From Drosophila persimilis (Eukaryota; Arthropoda; Insecta; Diptera; Drosophilidae): a DNA stretch of 64,000 nt. The notes below the pieces were generated by a model. It saw only the letters and a program-made list of their open reading frames with translations. It was not told where the DNA came from and searched no databases. This document shows, in pieces, positions 24,501 to 37,038 of the stretch. A program made the translations under genes and the position numbers. Where the stretch lies: contig NW_020825288.1 in the NCBI RefSeq assembly GCF_003286085.1, positions 4,836,001-4,900,000 on the forward strand, given 5' to 3'. Each line of letters opens with the position of its first letter. The first letter of the stretch is position 1.

Positions 24501-27500
24501 GTCGTCTTCCTCCTATTGCTCTTCTATTTCTATTTTTTCGGCTCGCGTGCTGCCAAACCGCCAATTACCGAACATCAAAAAGCAGTTTCCCCCAGCTGCT
24601 CCGCTTGGTCCCCATCTCCATCTCCATCTCTGCCCCCATCCCCATCTCCGTCCATGACTTTGTATCTCTCTGTGGTCTCTGCCCCGGTCTGCCCAATAAT
24701 TTGCTCTCTGGTTTGTGTGTGGCTTTGTTTATAGACTCTTTCTCCTCTCCAGACTCTCCAGACTCTCCTCCCCCTCCTCTGGCCCTGCGCTATCTATCAA
24801 TTTCCACTCCCCCACTTACAGTGGACACCCAAAAAGGTGTAAGCAATGCCAGGAATCCGTTGCCGGATCACGCAATGTCTGCGGAGTCGAATCCAAACAA
24901 ATGGAAATGCAAATGGAGATTGGCGAATGGCAAATGAGAAATGAGAAATGGGAAACCCGCTCTCGAAGATGTATCGTGGCTCACGCTTTGATACAGTTTT
25001 GGCCAAGTGACACGCCTCCACTGGTTCCCATTCACGCCCTCGGCCGTCGGCCCTCGGTCCTCGGTTCGCTGTGAGCCGAAATTAATTTAATTATATCGGG
25101 CATAATAAATAAAGTGAGTTATCCAACACGGTCTGCCCCCGAGGGCCAATTTGACATTTTAATCACGTCGCGTCGCTCGGAACGAGTCGGAAGGAGTCCC
25201 ATTCGGCGGCCCATTTACGAGGTGTCGGAGTAGAGTAGGAGTTCTTCCCGAAGCGTGATCGCAGAGACGAGGTGGGACCGAGAGAATGGTTCCATTCTCA
25301 AGTCGGTTCTTGAGAGTTCTCCCACCTGAATGCGGGGAGTGCTTGGCTCTCGGCTAATTGCGGATGTTCTATTCGCATCGATCGCATGCGCGTGATGGGA
25401 TCGCTGCTGGTAATCACTATCATCGCTGATCATTATCGATCACTCTGTTATACAGATGTAAACATCGGCATAACCACCAACAGTATCCACAATCTCTTCT
25501 GGTTGATTGATAACCCACTGATCCATAAAACTGCAGTGTTCTCGCTCGTTGCATAACTCCGGATGAAAGACCCAATCAAGATCATTTTCATTTGCATCTC
25601 GCAATCGCCATCGTCTGCTCTCAGGCTTAAGGCTCGTCCTTTCATAGTCGCCTCTGTTTGATCTCTGCGTAGGCAGGTCCCGCACCAGCTTCTGCTCCAT
25701 CTCCCTTTCCATCTCCCTCTCCATCTGCAGCTTCAATTGTAATGACAATCACGTTCCTCCGGCTGGAGCATCTCTCATCCCTCATCCCATCCCAGCGGCA
25801 ATCATCATCTGCCGCTGAGATCTCAAATCCGGCGAGAGGTTTGTTTGCTAATGTGCGAAGACCGACTCGAGGTCCGCGTGGGTCGACTCCGTCCACAGGG
25901 AGGAGATGAGGGATCTTCGTCTTGCAACAAGCAACAAAGTTGCAACAGCAGCAGCAGCAAGTTGCTGATTATCTCATCTTTCGTGATTAGAGCAGCCTCT
26001 GCTCTGAAATCCACTTTATGGGGCAGAAGCAGAAGAATAAGATCCAGTAGTATCCAGCCGCTCCGCTTTTCCAACTCCAATTGTCCCGCATGACGACGCC
26101 GAATTCGAGTCCGCATTGGAGGCGGAAAATGGAAAAGCAATTGAAAAGCCAGAATAGCGGCCAGTGATAAAGCCACAGTCCATTTTCCCGGTGCAAATTA
26201 TCGCGCTGAATGCGAATGAAATATTCGAGGCATCCTGTTTCGATCAACGACCGATCGACGAAGGAATTCAGGGGATCCATCCCGCGGAGGGGCTTCCAGC
26301 GGAGATCCGATCCGTTTTACTGCCGCCTTGATTTATGCAACATTTTCCGCAATAAAAATGCCAACAACTTGAAGAATTATTACATCATCACGTAATAGGC
26401 CTTGGACCTGGACGAGGTTGAGGCCTTTGGTCCGATCCGTCCCTGCCTCCCGCCTCCTGCCTCCGTCTTGGACTGGGCGCCACGCCCGCCGCCAAATTGC
26501 CCTCCGATGCAGGAGCCCCCTCGCCGCCCTGTACCCTGGACTCTTGTCCTACCCCAGTACTCCCCGACTCCATTCACTTCGCTCTTTCGCGCTGTCATAA
26601 ATCAGTCGCCTGCCTCGAGATGCCGCAAGAGGCAGAGGCATTAAATACTCGTACTCTCCTCTTAAATTGCTGGCCACGAACAGATGCCACAACAGCAACA
26701 ACGCAGCAACGGCCATACGTACAGCAACAACAATGCCTCTGTTAAGTGTCGTGTCATCCTCAAAGATCCATCATAGCCACAGCCACAGTCATAGCCATGG
26801 CACAGCAGATCTTCAGCAATGAGAAATCTGCCTGGCACGTGTCCATCATGGCAAGTGGCCACGAATTCCGAGAGTGGGAGTGCGGTGGGAGTGGAAGGTG
26901 TTAGAGTGTGCGGAGAATATCTCCAGATAGATGTTGTAATAACCCGGCCAAATTAGGGCTGTCCAGGAAACAAGGGGGAGTGCAGGGCGAACAGCGATTA
27001 CATCGTGCCTGTCCAGGCACTTGTATTCCCATCCACCATCCTCCTCCGATCACCCTCTATGGAATGGCCATGCGGAATGGCCCATTGTGCAAAAACACCA
27101 AACACGGAAGTCGGAGCGTGTGCACTCCCCAAATGCCCATTTAATATAATTTCTATTATTTTTGCCAACTCCGGCCACTGCCGACTGCCGACTGCCACAA
27201 GGTGACAGTTACAATGCAGAAACAATATACAACAACTCCTAATGTCCTCTCCCGGTCCTCTCCAGATCCCACTCCGGCCAGAGCCAGAGCCAGAGCTGGA
27301 CAACGAAAGAGTTCTGCGCTCTGGTCCGGTCTCGAGTGGGGACATTGCCACCGCGACAGTCATCCTATCCCAGCCCATCCCAACCTAACTCCGTCTCCAC
27401 ATCCCACCACAGTCCCATCGTCCCACAGTCGTAATCGTCGCAATGATCATCATAATCGTGATCGTTTTCGGGTTCGGGTTCGGGTTGGGGCTCGCTTTGG

Positions 27501-30500
27501 CTCGTCCAAGGCTGTCCCGTCCTCGGGGATCCATTTTTGGCATGCGTTCGGCAGCGAACACTTCCTGTGGCTGTGGGAAACACTCGGGAACTTGTTCCTC
27601 CATGCGACATGTTCTCCACGATCCCAGTTTCTCCTCCTCCTCCTCCTCCTCCTCCTCCTCCTCCTCCTCCGACTTGTTCCCTGTCCATCCACCCACCCAC
27701 ACAGAGTCCGATTCCTCCACAGAGTCCATAGAAGTTTCGTTCCGTTTCGACCGCGTTTGTAAATATTTTGGAACCCATTCACATAAATCAATTAGCCAAG
27801 TGTAACAGTTTCGGTTCGGGATGCCTGGGATGGGTGTATGGGTGGAATATATGGGTTGGGTGGCAGCGATGGTGTGGAGTGGCCACCGTCTTTCGCTCCA
27901 CTTTGGGCTGCAGTTGCATGCAACAGGCGAAGCGGTCATAAATTTCGAAGCCGATGCCCCTTTTGTGTAGCTGCAAATGGCAGCGAAACTTCAAGATCTA
28001 CTCCTCCTTCCCCTTTGAGGATGTGGAAATTTGTGCAAATTGATGAGAATATAAGTGGAGATATTGGGAGTGGAGCAGGAGCCACGAGGCAGGAGGTAGA
28101 CCCAAGATCATTTTCAGAGCCCAGACCCGAACTTGCAGGAGGAAAAGCGGTCAGGCCAACGATCTATTTGCTTTGTCAAGTGCCGCGTTGGGGGAAATTG
28201 ATGAAAATTGCGCCTATTTACCGGTTCGCACACCCGCAAGATGAGAATCTCGTCCAGGCAGTTTATCAAGTCCGCAGCTCCAGCCCATCTCCAGGAAGAA
28301 CCCAGAACCCAGAACCCAGAGCGGAGTCCGACTCAAGGTCGCACCCGCCGAAGCCGAGGCAGGTGGAAGATGGAGTAGAGCAGATGGAACCAGAAGGAGC
28401 AAGAGAAGCAGCGGCAGAACAGGTGTTGCCTCCATTGACAGTTGCCTTGATTGGTTTGTGTTGCATGTCGCACGCCTCGTGCTGCTGGTTCCCCAAGTAC
28501 AGCTCCTCCTCCACATCCACATCCACATCCTATCTACGTGTAGATGCAGACCTGCCTGGCACACCCCTTCATTTGTAGAGACATAACCGAAGAAGACAAC
28601 TGCATTTTGGGCTCCGGCGAAGACGAAGGCAGCCTCGAGTTGGCGACTTGGCAATCTGGTGTGCCAACGCCCAGAGCAAATATTGAGAGAATAGAAAATA
28701 GAGGATCTGCCATTTACCATCTCCATAACTTGCTGCGACGTCGTCACTAATCGCAGACTCTGGGATTGTAAATTAAAAGTGGAAGCATCGGTGGCATGTG
28801 GATTGCATCACCGTTGCCCGCTTCGATGTGTCCGGCATTCAGCATTCAGCAGTCGGGAATTTGAGGAATTGACGATGGGAATATGAAACCATCAATTTGC
28901 GTAGCGATCTGTCCAGTGGTCCATGGAAGGTGGACACTCGGAAAACTCTCCCATGCACACGCTCCCGAAGAAGGAGAGGAGCTTTCCAATCCCTCTGAAT
29001 ATGGGTGCAACAATCGAATGGATGGCACCTATACCCATACGTGGCCATAATTCACATGGTGGATGCTCCTGATCCTCCTGCCGCTGCCAATCCTCCTCTA
29101 AGACCAAATCCAACTCCGACAGAGGCAGAGCAGGAGCAAAAACGCCAGCAATTAGAAGCTGAAGCTGCCGATGGCTGTTGGATGGTGGCTGCCGGTCGGT
29201 GATTGAGTTGCAGCTCAGGTGGTTGCTCCACAGCTCCAGAGCTCCACCGCTCCCCATCGCCCCATCAGTCCATCGCTCCTTTCGCGGCTGTAATTGATGG
29301 CGAGACGCGGGCCTTCAGGTGAAGAGTGAAACAGGGAGCGGCGGGTGGGGAGCTGCGACCAATGGCAACGGCAACGGCTTCAAACAGGAAAATTCATATT
29401 ACGAAAAAACTGCATCGCTTAAGTGTCATTATTGGGACCAGAATTTCAACAAGTCGCTGCCGTTGTCGTGTCTTCGGATGCAGATGGAGATGAGGATGGA
29501 GATGGGGCTCCAGAGGAGAGGCTGAAGATGGAGCTGGCAACTTTCACCGCGCTCAGAATTCCTGTGTGCACTCCGAGCCACCGATCAGCTCCACTCCAAG
29601 TCGGAGACGGAGTCAGAGTCAGAGTCGGTGGAAGAACAAGACCCTGAGTCGGAGTCGGAATCAAAGCCAGAGCCAGACATCGGTCAATCTTCCATCCCCT
29701 TTTCCATCCCATTTCCCCTCCCGACCGCTTCCCCATCCTCCGAGGTGCGCCAATATCCGCTGGCCACAATCAACACCTCCGCACCGCCCCTCGCAGCACA
29801 GCGAGGTGGAGCCATCACTCAACATCAACCTTCGCCGCTCTACTGCCACATCGTTCTGTGGCTTTTCTTATCTGTGGCAACCTCCCCCGCCACTGCCAAT
29901 GCCCCCTCCAACTCACTGCCCTCCCCCTCCCCCACCCTTCCCCTTCCCCTACCCATTCCACTTGTTGTTTTTACACCTTGCTCGTTTTTGTGTGCCGGGT
30001 CTCGTGTCGAATGGATCCAAACTTGGAGTCGAGTGTAGACCAAGTAAAACTCCGAGGCCGATGCCGATTCCGACAGCTACTCTGCGTCACCGTCCAAGTA
30101 CGAGGCTACAACGTTGTCGCCGGCTAAGGGCGTTAACTGGGTTAAACGCTCGTTGACAGTTTTATGCCACAGACCAGACCAAGCCACGCCACACCATGCC
30201 ACGCCGGGGCAAGACCACATCTAAGACCAAGACGAACACCAAGACGAAGGCGTTGACAGTCAGTCAGTGGCACAGACCAAACGAGACACTTATTAAGAGT
30301 GAAAATTCTGATAGAATGGGTTTTTCTTTCTGCATAGAAAGCTGCAATTAGAAAGACCCAAAGGGCCCGAGGAGAAGAAGAGAAGGGCGAAAGGGGGAGA
30401 GAACAGAGGACAGAGGAGAGAACCTTTGAAAAGTGAAACAAAACAGATCAAATGCGGTGAAATTAGAGGAATGGAAAGGAAAGGTCGTTACCATAACACA

Positions 30501-32897
30501 CTCGAAGCAAGAATCGGATTCTGAATCAGAGTCATCAAGTTCGTCGCTTGAGTCTTTCGTTCCTCTTCTTCCGATTCGGATTCGGGTCATCGAGTGACGG
30601 ACTGCAGCGCCATCTGGCGCCTTTGATGGCCACTTTCATTATGCGTGCGATGCGTATCGCCAATTAGGGGTCGATGGGTGTCGGAGATTCCTCTCGAATC
30701 TCCACTCTCCACTCTTAACTCCTTTGGAGATCGTCTGCAAATGGAGAAACTTCTCCCTGGCAGAGGATGAGAGTGCAGATTGATGACGCACAATTGTATC
30801 TTTGCGAGCCATCGCAATCCTTTCCCCGAAATTCTCGCACTGCATTCCGAGTGAAAGTAAACGAATCTCTGGCATGTCGGACTCCACCAGAAGGAGCGAC
30901 GGGGAGTGTCGCTCCACTTCTAATGAGCAAACTTGAAATGGAATCGTCGAGTCGGAGTTGCAGCTTTAGAGTGGAAACCGATCAATTTGCAAACAATTGA
31001 AGAAAGAGACGAATAAACGGGCTGCAAAAGTGAATTTCTGTCGATTGATTGCCGGAAACATAAACAGCGATCGTTGTTCACCCTCGCGCCCAGCAACAGC
31101 TCCTGCTCCTCCTGATCGACCTAGACCATGTCTCCGTCTTCCACTTGGGAATGGCACTGGGAATGGAACTGGGACTGACACTGGCCCACGCGGCAATCAG
31201 CAGAGCAACAGAGCAGCAGCTGCTGCTGGGAGAATGTGCGAAAATCGAAAGGAAATCTGCATGTCACTCAATTGGGCGGAGCGTGGAGTGGAGCGACACC
31301 ACCGGAGAGTGGTTTCCCTCTGTTTGCTCTGCAAACGAACCACCGACCCGCGACCCCCGATGTTGTGGTCTTCGTCGCCATCACTTTCGTCACTGCTTGG
31401 CCCAGTTTTCTCGGCCTCGGATCTAGAATGCAAACAAATATTTGAATATCGAAGTGACAGAAACTAGAGCACAGAACACGGAACACGGCCCCAATCGAAC
31501 GATTGAAGTGCTGGGCTTGGGGACTTCCTCCCAACGGTCTAGTGTTTGATGTATCTCTAAGCCATCCGGCGTGTGGCACTGGCCTTGATAAGAGGCCAAC
31601 AAACTCCACACACACACAAACGCCTAACCCGAGAGAGAACTGTAAATTTAAACTCTGTCCGACAACTTTTGGGCAGAGATTATGCCGAATTAATTCCTGG
31701 GAATTCGGGAGCGGGTCGGACTTCATAATTTTGGCAGCGATCGCGAAAGCCGATAGCAATTAGAGCAAAACTCTGCCAACTCCAATTACTCAATCAGAAG
31801 CGGAGGAGAAGAGTTCTTGGTTCTCTCTTCTGTCTTCTGACTGAAATGGAATGGGATGGGATGGCATTTCATGGCCCAATCGATGCCTGGCCATCAGCAG
31901 AACTGTGGAGGTTGGGGACTTTTCATTCACACGCCAATTCAAGTCCAGAGCAATGCCATGGCAAAGCCCGAATCCGAATTGGAATCCGAGCGGATGGCGA
32001 TTGCAGACTTCCTATTCCTATTTCTATTCCCAAAGCTTTTCCGAAAGACATAATTTATATAATTTCCTTATCAGATTGATTGCCGCTGCTCATTGTTGGA
32101 ATAAATTGTACGAGTATACTCGTAATTCCCTCAGAGGCGTTAATCGAACGCGGAGGGGAGTCAATTATGGCCACAAAGCGACAAAAGTCCCTCTCCATCC
32201 CATGCATCCCATGCATCCATCCCATCGTAAATCGCCAGAGAATCGGAGTCGAATTCGAACCATCATCCACATCATCGCAACTGTCGTAATCGTAATCGAA
32301 TGCAGTGGAAGTGCAGCTCCAACGGAACTGAACTGCGTGAAAATGGGGGAAAATGAGGGGAAAATGGGGAAAAGTGCGACTAGTGCAGTTCGCTGTGCTT
32401 TCGATGATGGCGCGGCAGTATTTAATTGCATTATGTGACGGACAAATTCGAGTCAGACGAGGCTTTCTTTATGTTTGTGGCGCAACTGCTGAAAGATGAA
32501 GCGGTTGCATAAATGCTTGTATCAAAGTGGGATGCGAGGCTTTGGTGCATGTGTGAGTAAGGGCTATGCGAAGAGCACTCGTGGTACCCATCCCCGCAAT
32601 CAGTGACCCCATTCCCCATAGCTTGGAGCCCGTCGAAGCTCCCTCTCTGATTCGATTGTTATCGCGCACTTAATTAGGCGTGCGCTGAGGTAATGCTCAT
32701 CGTGTACAAGTGGAGATACCAGTACCCAGTACACGTAGTTCTTCTGGTGCGAGTAGTTACAACTTTGGTCATTAGAAAGCTGCAGGGTTCTAGCCAGCTC
32801 TCATCTCTCTCCTCTTCTGCTTTCAGAAGAGCACCGCTTGTGGTTCGTGGCTCCCCTCTTTTGATGGACTCTCTTCTTGAATGATCAATGCACCTGC
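18510..32897 (+). repeat. Left outer arm of giant inverted repeat
   Basis: This 14,388-nt block is the reverse complement of 49637-64000. The match begins at AGCTCCAGCCTCGCTCTCC (18510), which pairs with the last bases of the window, and ends at GATCAATGCACCTGC (32897), which pairs with GCAGGTGCATTGATC at 49637. Matching open frames in the two arms differ by roughly 1-3% of residues in the samples I compared, plus small indels in microsatellites. Because the right arm is cut by the window edge, the true left boundary may lie to the left of 18510. I find no protein gene, tRNA or transposon in the arm. It is dense in CTCC, CCAGT, GGAGAT and CAG-type microsatellites. The longest frame, 18737-19513 on the minus strand, is judged non-coding because the copies differ mainly by replacements. 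Confidence 0.95.
27631..27670 (+). repeat. CTC microsatellite, left-arm copy
   Basis: This is an uninterrupted 40-nt CTC tract. Its partner in the right arm at 54856-54883 is only 28 nt, a difference of four repeat units. It shows the two arms are distinct sequences, not one sequence reported twice. Confidence 0.9.
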
Positions 32898-32956
32898 AGC
32901 TGCAAATGAACTCTACCTTTGGCTCTACCTTTACATCTAACTCTTCCACGAGCATA

Positions 32957-33082
32957 ACCTGCTGGGAGACTTCAATTTGGCATTATTCAGTGCAATTCAA
33001 TGCTGAAGCTGCGTGTCAGGCAATCGCATTAGAAAATCATTTGCCTCCACTGTTATAATTGCATTTTATTACTTCCGACAAG
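32957..33082 (+). repeat. Diverged inner inverted-repeat island, left
   Basis: Just inside the end of the near-identical arm, 33019-33082 matches the reverse complement of 49485-49548 with about 61 of 64 bases, and 32957-32993 matches 49573-49617 apart from an 8-bp tandem insertion and a few changes. The sequence between these blocks does not align well. The island lies about 750-880 bp upstream of the predicted transcription start of the ZP gene. This position and the block-wise preservation suggest regulatory DNA. Confidence 0.8.
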
Positions 33083-33832
33083 AACAAGAATCGCAGAGGG
33101 CCCAGACCCAGACCCAGAGCCAGTCCCAGTCCCAGGCCCTCTGTTGAGGCTGGGGCCTCTTCAAGAGCTGGCTGCGAGAAAAGCTTCTGCTGAAGAAAGT
33201 TGTCAGCAAAGAGAATGGCCGACACAAGAGAGCTGGCTAAGAGAGGCTCGGCATTAGCCGTCTGTCTTTTACCGGTTTACTTGGCCAAAGAGAGCACAGC
33301 GGAGGCACAGACAGAGGCACGGCCGTGGCCGTGGCAGAGGCAACATTAGTTAGTCGATGCTGCCACTGCCACTGCCACTGCCACCGCCGCTTCTGCTTCC
33401 GTCGACGCCAACGCCAACGCCGGCTTCGACATCGACATTGGCTCTCGCTTTGGACCTGGCTTTGGCTCTGACGGTGGCTTCCCAGCTTGAAAACGTTTTC
33501 CGCGGCCTTCGCAGCCAGCATTCAGTGTCAAGGTGCTCGAACTGGCAGTCGCAGTGGCAGTGGCAAACGCAAACGCAAACGCAAACGCTGAAGTCATAGA
33601 AGCTAACGAACTGTGAGAGCCATTCGAATCGATTCTCCATTTCCCCGCAGCATCTGGAATTCTGGCTTCGCTGTCGCAGTCGAGTCGGACTTGGAGACGG
33701 AGTCGCATTCGAAGTCGAAGTCACATAAGAACGTTTACCCAAAACATATGCTAGGCAGTTAGGCGCTCCACTTTCGACAGTGCAGACGGCGAGCGCTCGA
33801 GCGGTTCGACGGTTCAAAAGTTTCGAGCAATT

Positions 33833-33838
33833 TCAGTT
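33833..33838 (+). promoter_or_regulatory. Candidate initiator of the ZP gene
   Basis: TCAGTT matches the Drosophila initiator consensus, with the start at A33835. No TATA box lies about 30 bp upstream and no clear DPE lies at +28. The flank just upstream contains CGCTC/GAGCG pairs. Downstream is a stretch without ATG codons that ends in a good splice donor, which is what an untranslated first exon should look like. Confidence 0.4.
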
Positions 33839-34005
33839 TCGGTTCAACGAACAAACAAACAAAAAGAGTTTAAATCAAACAAAGTACCAGAGGAAAGGAA
33901 TTAAATAACAATTAATCAACCAAATCGTGCGTGTCCTGCCAGCTCGAGTGAAATACTGAAACGTTTTGGTTAACATTAAAGTGCATTCGATATTTTGAAT
34001 CAAAG
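33835..34005 (+). other. Predicted non-coding exon 1 of ZP gene
   Basis: The segment is rich in CAAA and AAT repeats, contains no ATG, and ends at CAAAG followed by GTAAAC (donor at 34006). Joined to the acceptor at 37700, the first ATG in the mRNA would be 37779, which is in frame with the signal peptide. This is inferred from sequence only; an alternative promoter further upstream or downstream is possible. Confidence 0.4.
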
Positions 34006-36447
34006 GTAAACCAAAAAGTGTTTGAAAAACTGTTGAAAATATTTGAAAAGACGCGTTTTGCCGAAAAATTCTATTGAATTGACATTCAATGGCCGAGACC
34101 GAGGCCGAGGCCGAGCCTGACAAGGTGTCAATTGTCAGCCAAACAGGATGTCCATCAATTAAACGAAAATGGTCAATGGATCATTAGAGAAAGCTCTGGG
34201 TGAATGTCAGTTCTGTTCGACTGAGATGGTCGCCGGATCGTCGGATCGACAACAGCGAACATCCAACATTCAACAGCAAAACAGCAAACAGCCTGAAAAG
34301 ATGTCACATTAGTTTCCAGTTTCCAAGATAAACCCCGAGAAGAAGAAGGCATTTTTGCCATGCCGGAAGCGTGCAAGACGGAGAGAACTCGTCAACTCCC
34401 AAATGTGCAGAATTCTGCAGGCAATTAACTTTTGCCTGGTCAAGTCTTTTGAGTGGTTCTTCTCAACTTCAGCTTCAGCTTCAACTTCTCCTTTTCCAAG
34501 TCTGCGTTTTTTTTTTCTGCTGTTCTGTTCATTTACCCACTTGGGATCGGGATCCTGGTGGTGGCCAGTGTGATTTGGGTCAGGCAACGGCAACGGTTCG
34601 ATGCGACAATTTAATGGCAATTAGCTGGGGCTCAGACCTCAAGACTTGAATGTCAAACCATGTAAAACTTTCGCTGCCTTTTCTTTAAAGACTTCCCCAT
34701 TGACATTAGAATCGAAGAATCGAAGAACCGAAGAACCGAACCATTGCGGTTTGAGCCATGAAGTCACATTTCTGACTGACAAATCTCGGGTCTACGTGCC
34801 TCAACGTTCCTGATTTGCCTGTTACGCCATGGGCCCAGGGTAAACGATACCCTAAGCTGACACAGAGCGGCTCATTAATATGCCGGCGATGTGTATGGCG
34901 GCACTGATCCATGTGGACTTTTCATGATCTGGATGAAATGCTTTCACAGTTAGAGCTGCTCTTCTTCGTTGATTTCGGTGGCATGTTCGGGCAAAGCGTG
35001 AGCCACAAGATCATGTTCTCCCCCAGTGTTTACTCTCTTTTTTCATGTATTTATACATGAGTTTGTTTATGGATTGGGTGAATAGATTAGGTTTTCGAAC
35101 GGCTTTCAAATTGGTGCGGTTAACTTGCCGTTAGGTCTGGCTTTGGGTCTGGGTCTGCGTCTGGGGCCATGAAATGAAAAGTTTTCGGTTGAGATTTTCC
35201 CTCATTCTTCCAGTTGAGATGTCTTTTGATTCACCGCATCAAATGGAAACAAGTTTGTGGGCCAGGCCACGGTCAGAGCACGCCAGATCTTTTGATATTT
35301 GAGAAATTTCACTGGCCATTAATTGAAGATTTGTCGCTAACTTTGAGAAATTTTTCGCCGCCAACAAAAAAGTATTTCTATAGAAATAACTCCGAGGTGA
35401 CCCACATTGCGGCCGTGTGCTATTCCATGCAACCAGCGAGGCATCAACGAGGCAGCGCAGCCATCCAGTCGACTCCTTCTGCCTACTGCCTTCTGCCAAT
35501 GGCCAGCGGGTGCAGTTTTCAAATTGCCAGCCATGAAATGAAGATAGCCTGGTCGGGTAGTCGTAGTCGCCAGGCTGGTTGTACGTATATCTTGGCTGGC
35601 TGGTTGCTTGGCTGGTAGTGGCCCGAGTGGTGTTGCTGCCTCCATCTGTGGCTTCCACACATGGCTTACAGTTACATTGAGGTGCGCTTCAATTGAGATA
35701 AGCTTGCGGTTGGCAGTTATGTCATTCGACTGGCATTTCCCTGGCACACTTTTCCGCGAGCCCACATCCAACATACGGCAACCAACAGCGGAAAGTGGAA
35801 GAGTTCTGCCTGTTCATTCTGAAACACAACGAACCGAACCGAACCGAACCGAGCCGTTGATCACCATTTTAATTAAGGAATAACACGTTTCTGTGCCGAA
35901 TTGGTGTCATAAAAGTGTTTTATTGGCACCCTGACAGACGGACTACTCCGCTGAGTGGGATTAGCCCGAATATTGAACCAGATCCGGTGTTTGAAAGTCT
36001 CCTGTGTGAAGACTTTAGAGACAGTCCAGTCATTTCTCTCTGGCAGTCGAATCATTCATTAAGCGGCGATTCCCATTCCCCCCCCCCACATCACATCTAA
36101 ACACTCCATAAAGAGAAGCCAAACAAACTGTCAAATTTGGCTGTAAATATGCTAAAGAAGAGGGAAACGGGTTACTAAACACTTGCCCCCCCGCCTCCCC
36201 TTCGCCAAGACTCTGGCTGATAAATGAACCAACATCCCGATACTAGCATGCATATATAAATCTCCATTCAATTCGAATTGAAATGCCAGCCAAGGCAAGT
36301 CGAAGTTGTGGTCGATGTTGGAGTCCGAGAGTAGGAGCCGCAGCAGGAGCAGCATCGACTGCCAAATGGAAATTTATGTCCATGTCCATGTCCATGGCTG
36401 AGAGTGGCCACTGGCTGGGGCAGCTACTGCAGCAAGGATTAGGATTA

Positions 36448-37038
36448 GTTTATTGCCCCACTAAGGCAACTGACCCACAACATTAAATTGTGATTTGAGT
36501 GGGGCAAGCAACAAAAACAACTAAAACATCGCAACAACAAGGCCAAGACAGTTGCAGACTCAACTTGTGGCTGCTAGTCGAAGATCGAAGCTCGGAGCTG
36601 GGAGCTCGAAGAGCCGAGTAATTAGAATGTTTTTTCCATTCAAGGAATTTCTGTAGACTCTGAGGCACGCGACTCACTCCATTGCCTTGGCCATGTCATT
36701 GACCAGACCCCATGAAAATTGATTTGCAGCCAGACAATTGCATAATCGCTGATTATGAGGTATTGCAGCAGGCTGGAGCACTCACGAGAGCAGCAGCTGG
36801 CTGAAAGTCGGGAATCGGGAGTCCGCGATCTGTAGTGGAATTCGATTAGTGCGGAAATCAATCCGAGCATGGGGAGAGCTCCATGCTCTACTCAGATCAG
36901 AACAGAACTCAGAACAGAACTCTGAGCAGAGCCAGAGCGAGTGGAGCTCTGTGATTTAACGCATATTACTCGTAATGCATTTTCTATGCCGCCGAAGAGA
37001 AAGAACCGCAAAAGCCACTAACGATCCAACTACCAGCA
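36448..37038 (+). promoter_or_regulatory. Inverted-duplicated block with conserved islands, intron 1 copy
   Basis: Seven islands occur here in the exact reverse order and orientation of those at 44895-45505: 36448-36507 (58 of 60 identical), 36615-36627 (contains TAATTA), 36661-36676, 36691-36705, 36731-36756 (25 of 26), 36839-36867 (29 of 29) and 36974-37038 (partly gapped). Sequence between them is largely unalignable. A pattern of short perfect blocks in diverged surroundings is what selected transcription-factor sites look like after an old duplication. TAAT cores suggest homeodomain input, as an inference. Confidence 0.7.
36452..36507. repeat. 56-bp element with 10-bp inverted termini, copy 1
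   Basis: TTGCCCCACT at 36452-36461 and AGTGGGGCAA at 36498-36507 are exact reverse complements. Inside is a second small dyad, CACAA and TTGTG around an A/T-rich loop. The whole element is preserved at 45446-45501, inverted, with two changes. It could be a dyad protein site or form an RNA or DNA hairpin. Confidence 0.75.

Noticed and set aside
25440-25748. Minus-strand frame of 102 residues with ordinary composition, matched at 56774-57094
   Set aside because: It looks protein-like, but the observed copy differences are amino-acid replacements plus a 12-bp duplication, no domain is recognised, and no splice or promoter context was found. Possible but unsupported.
27385-27939. Glutamate-rich minus-strand frame across the CTC tract
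   Set aside because: The poly-Glu run is the microsatellite itself, and other frames read it as poly-Arg or poly-Gly equally well.
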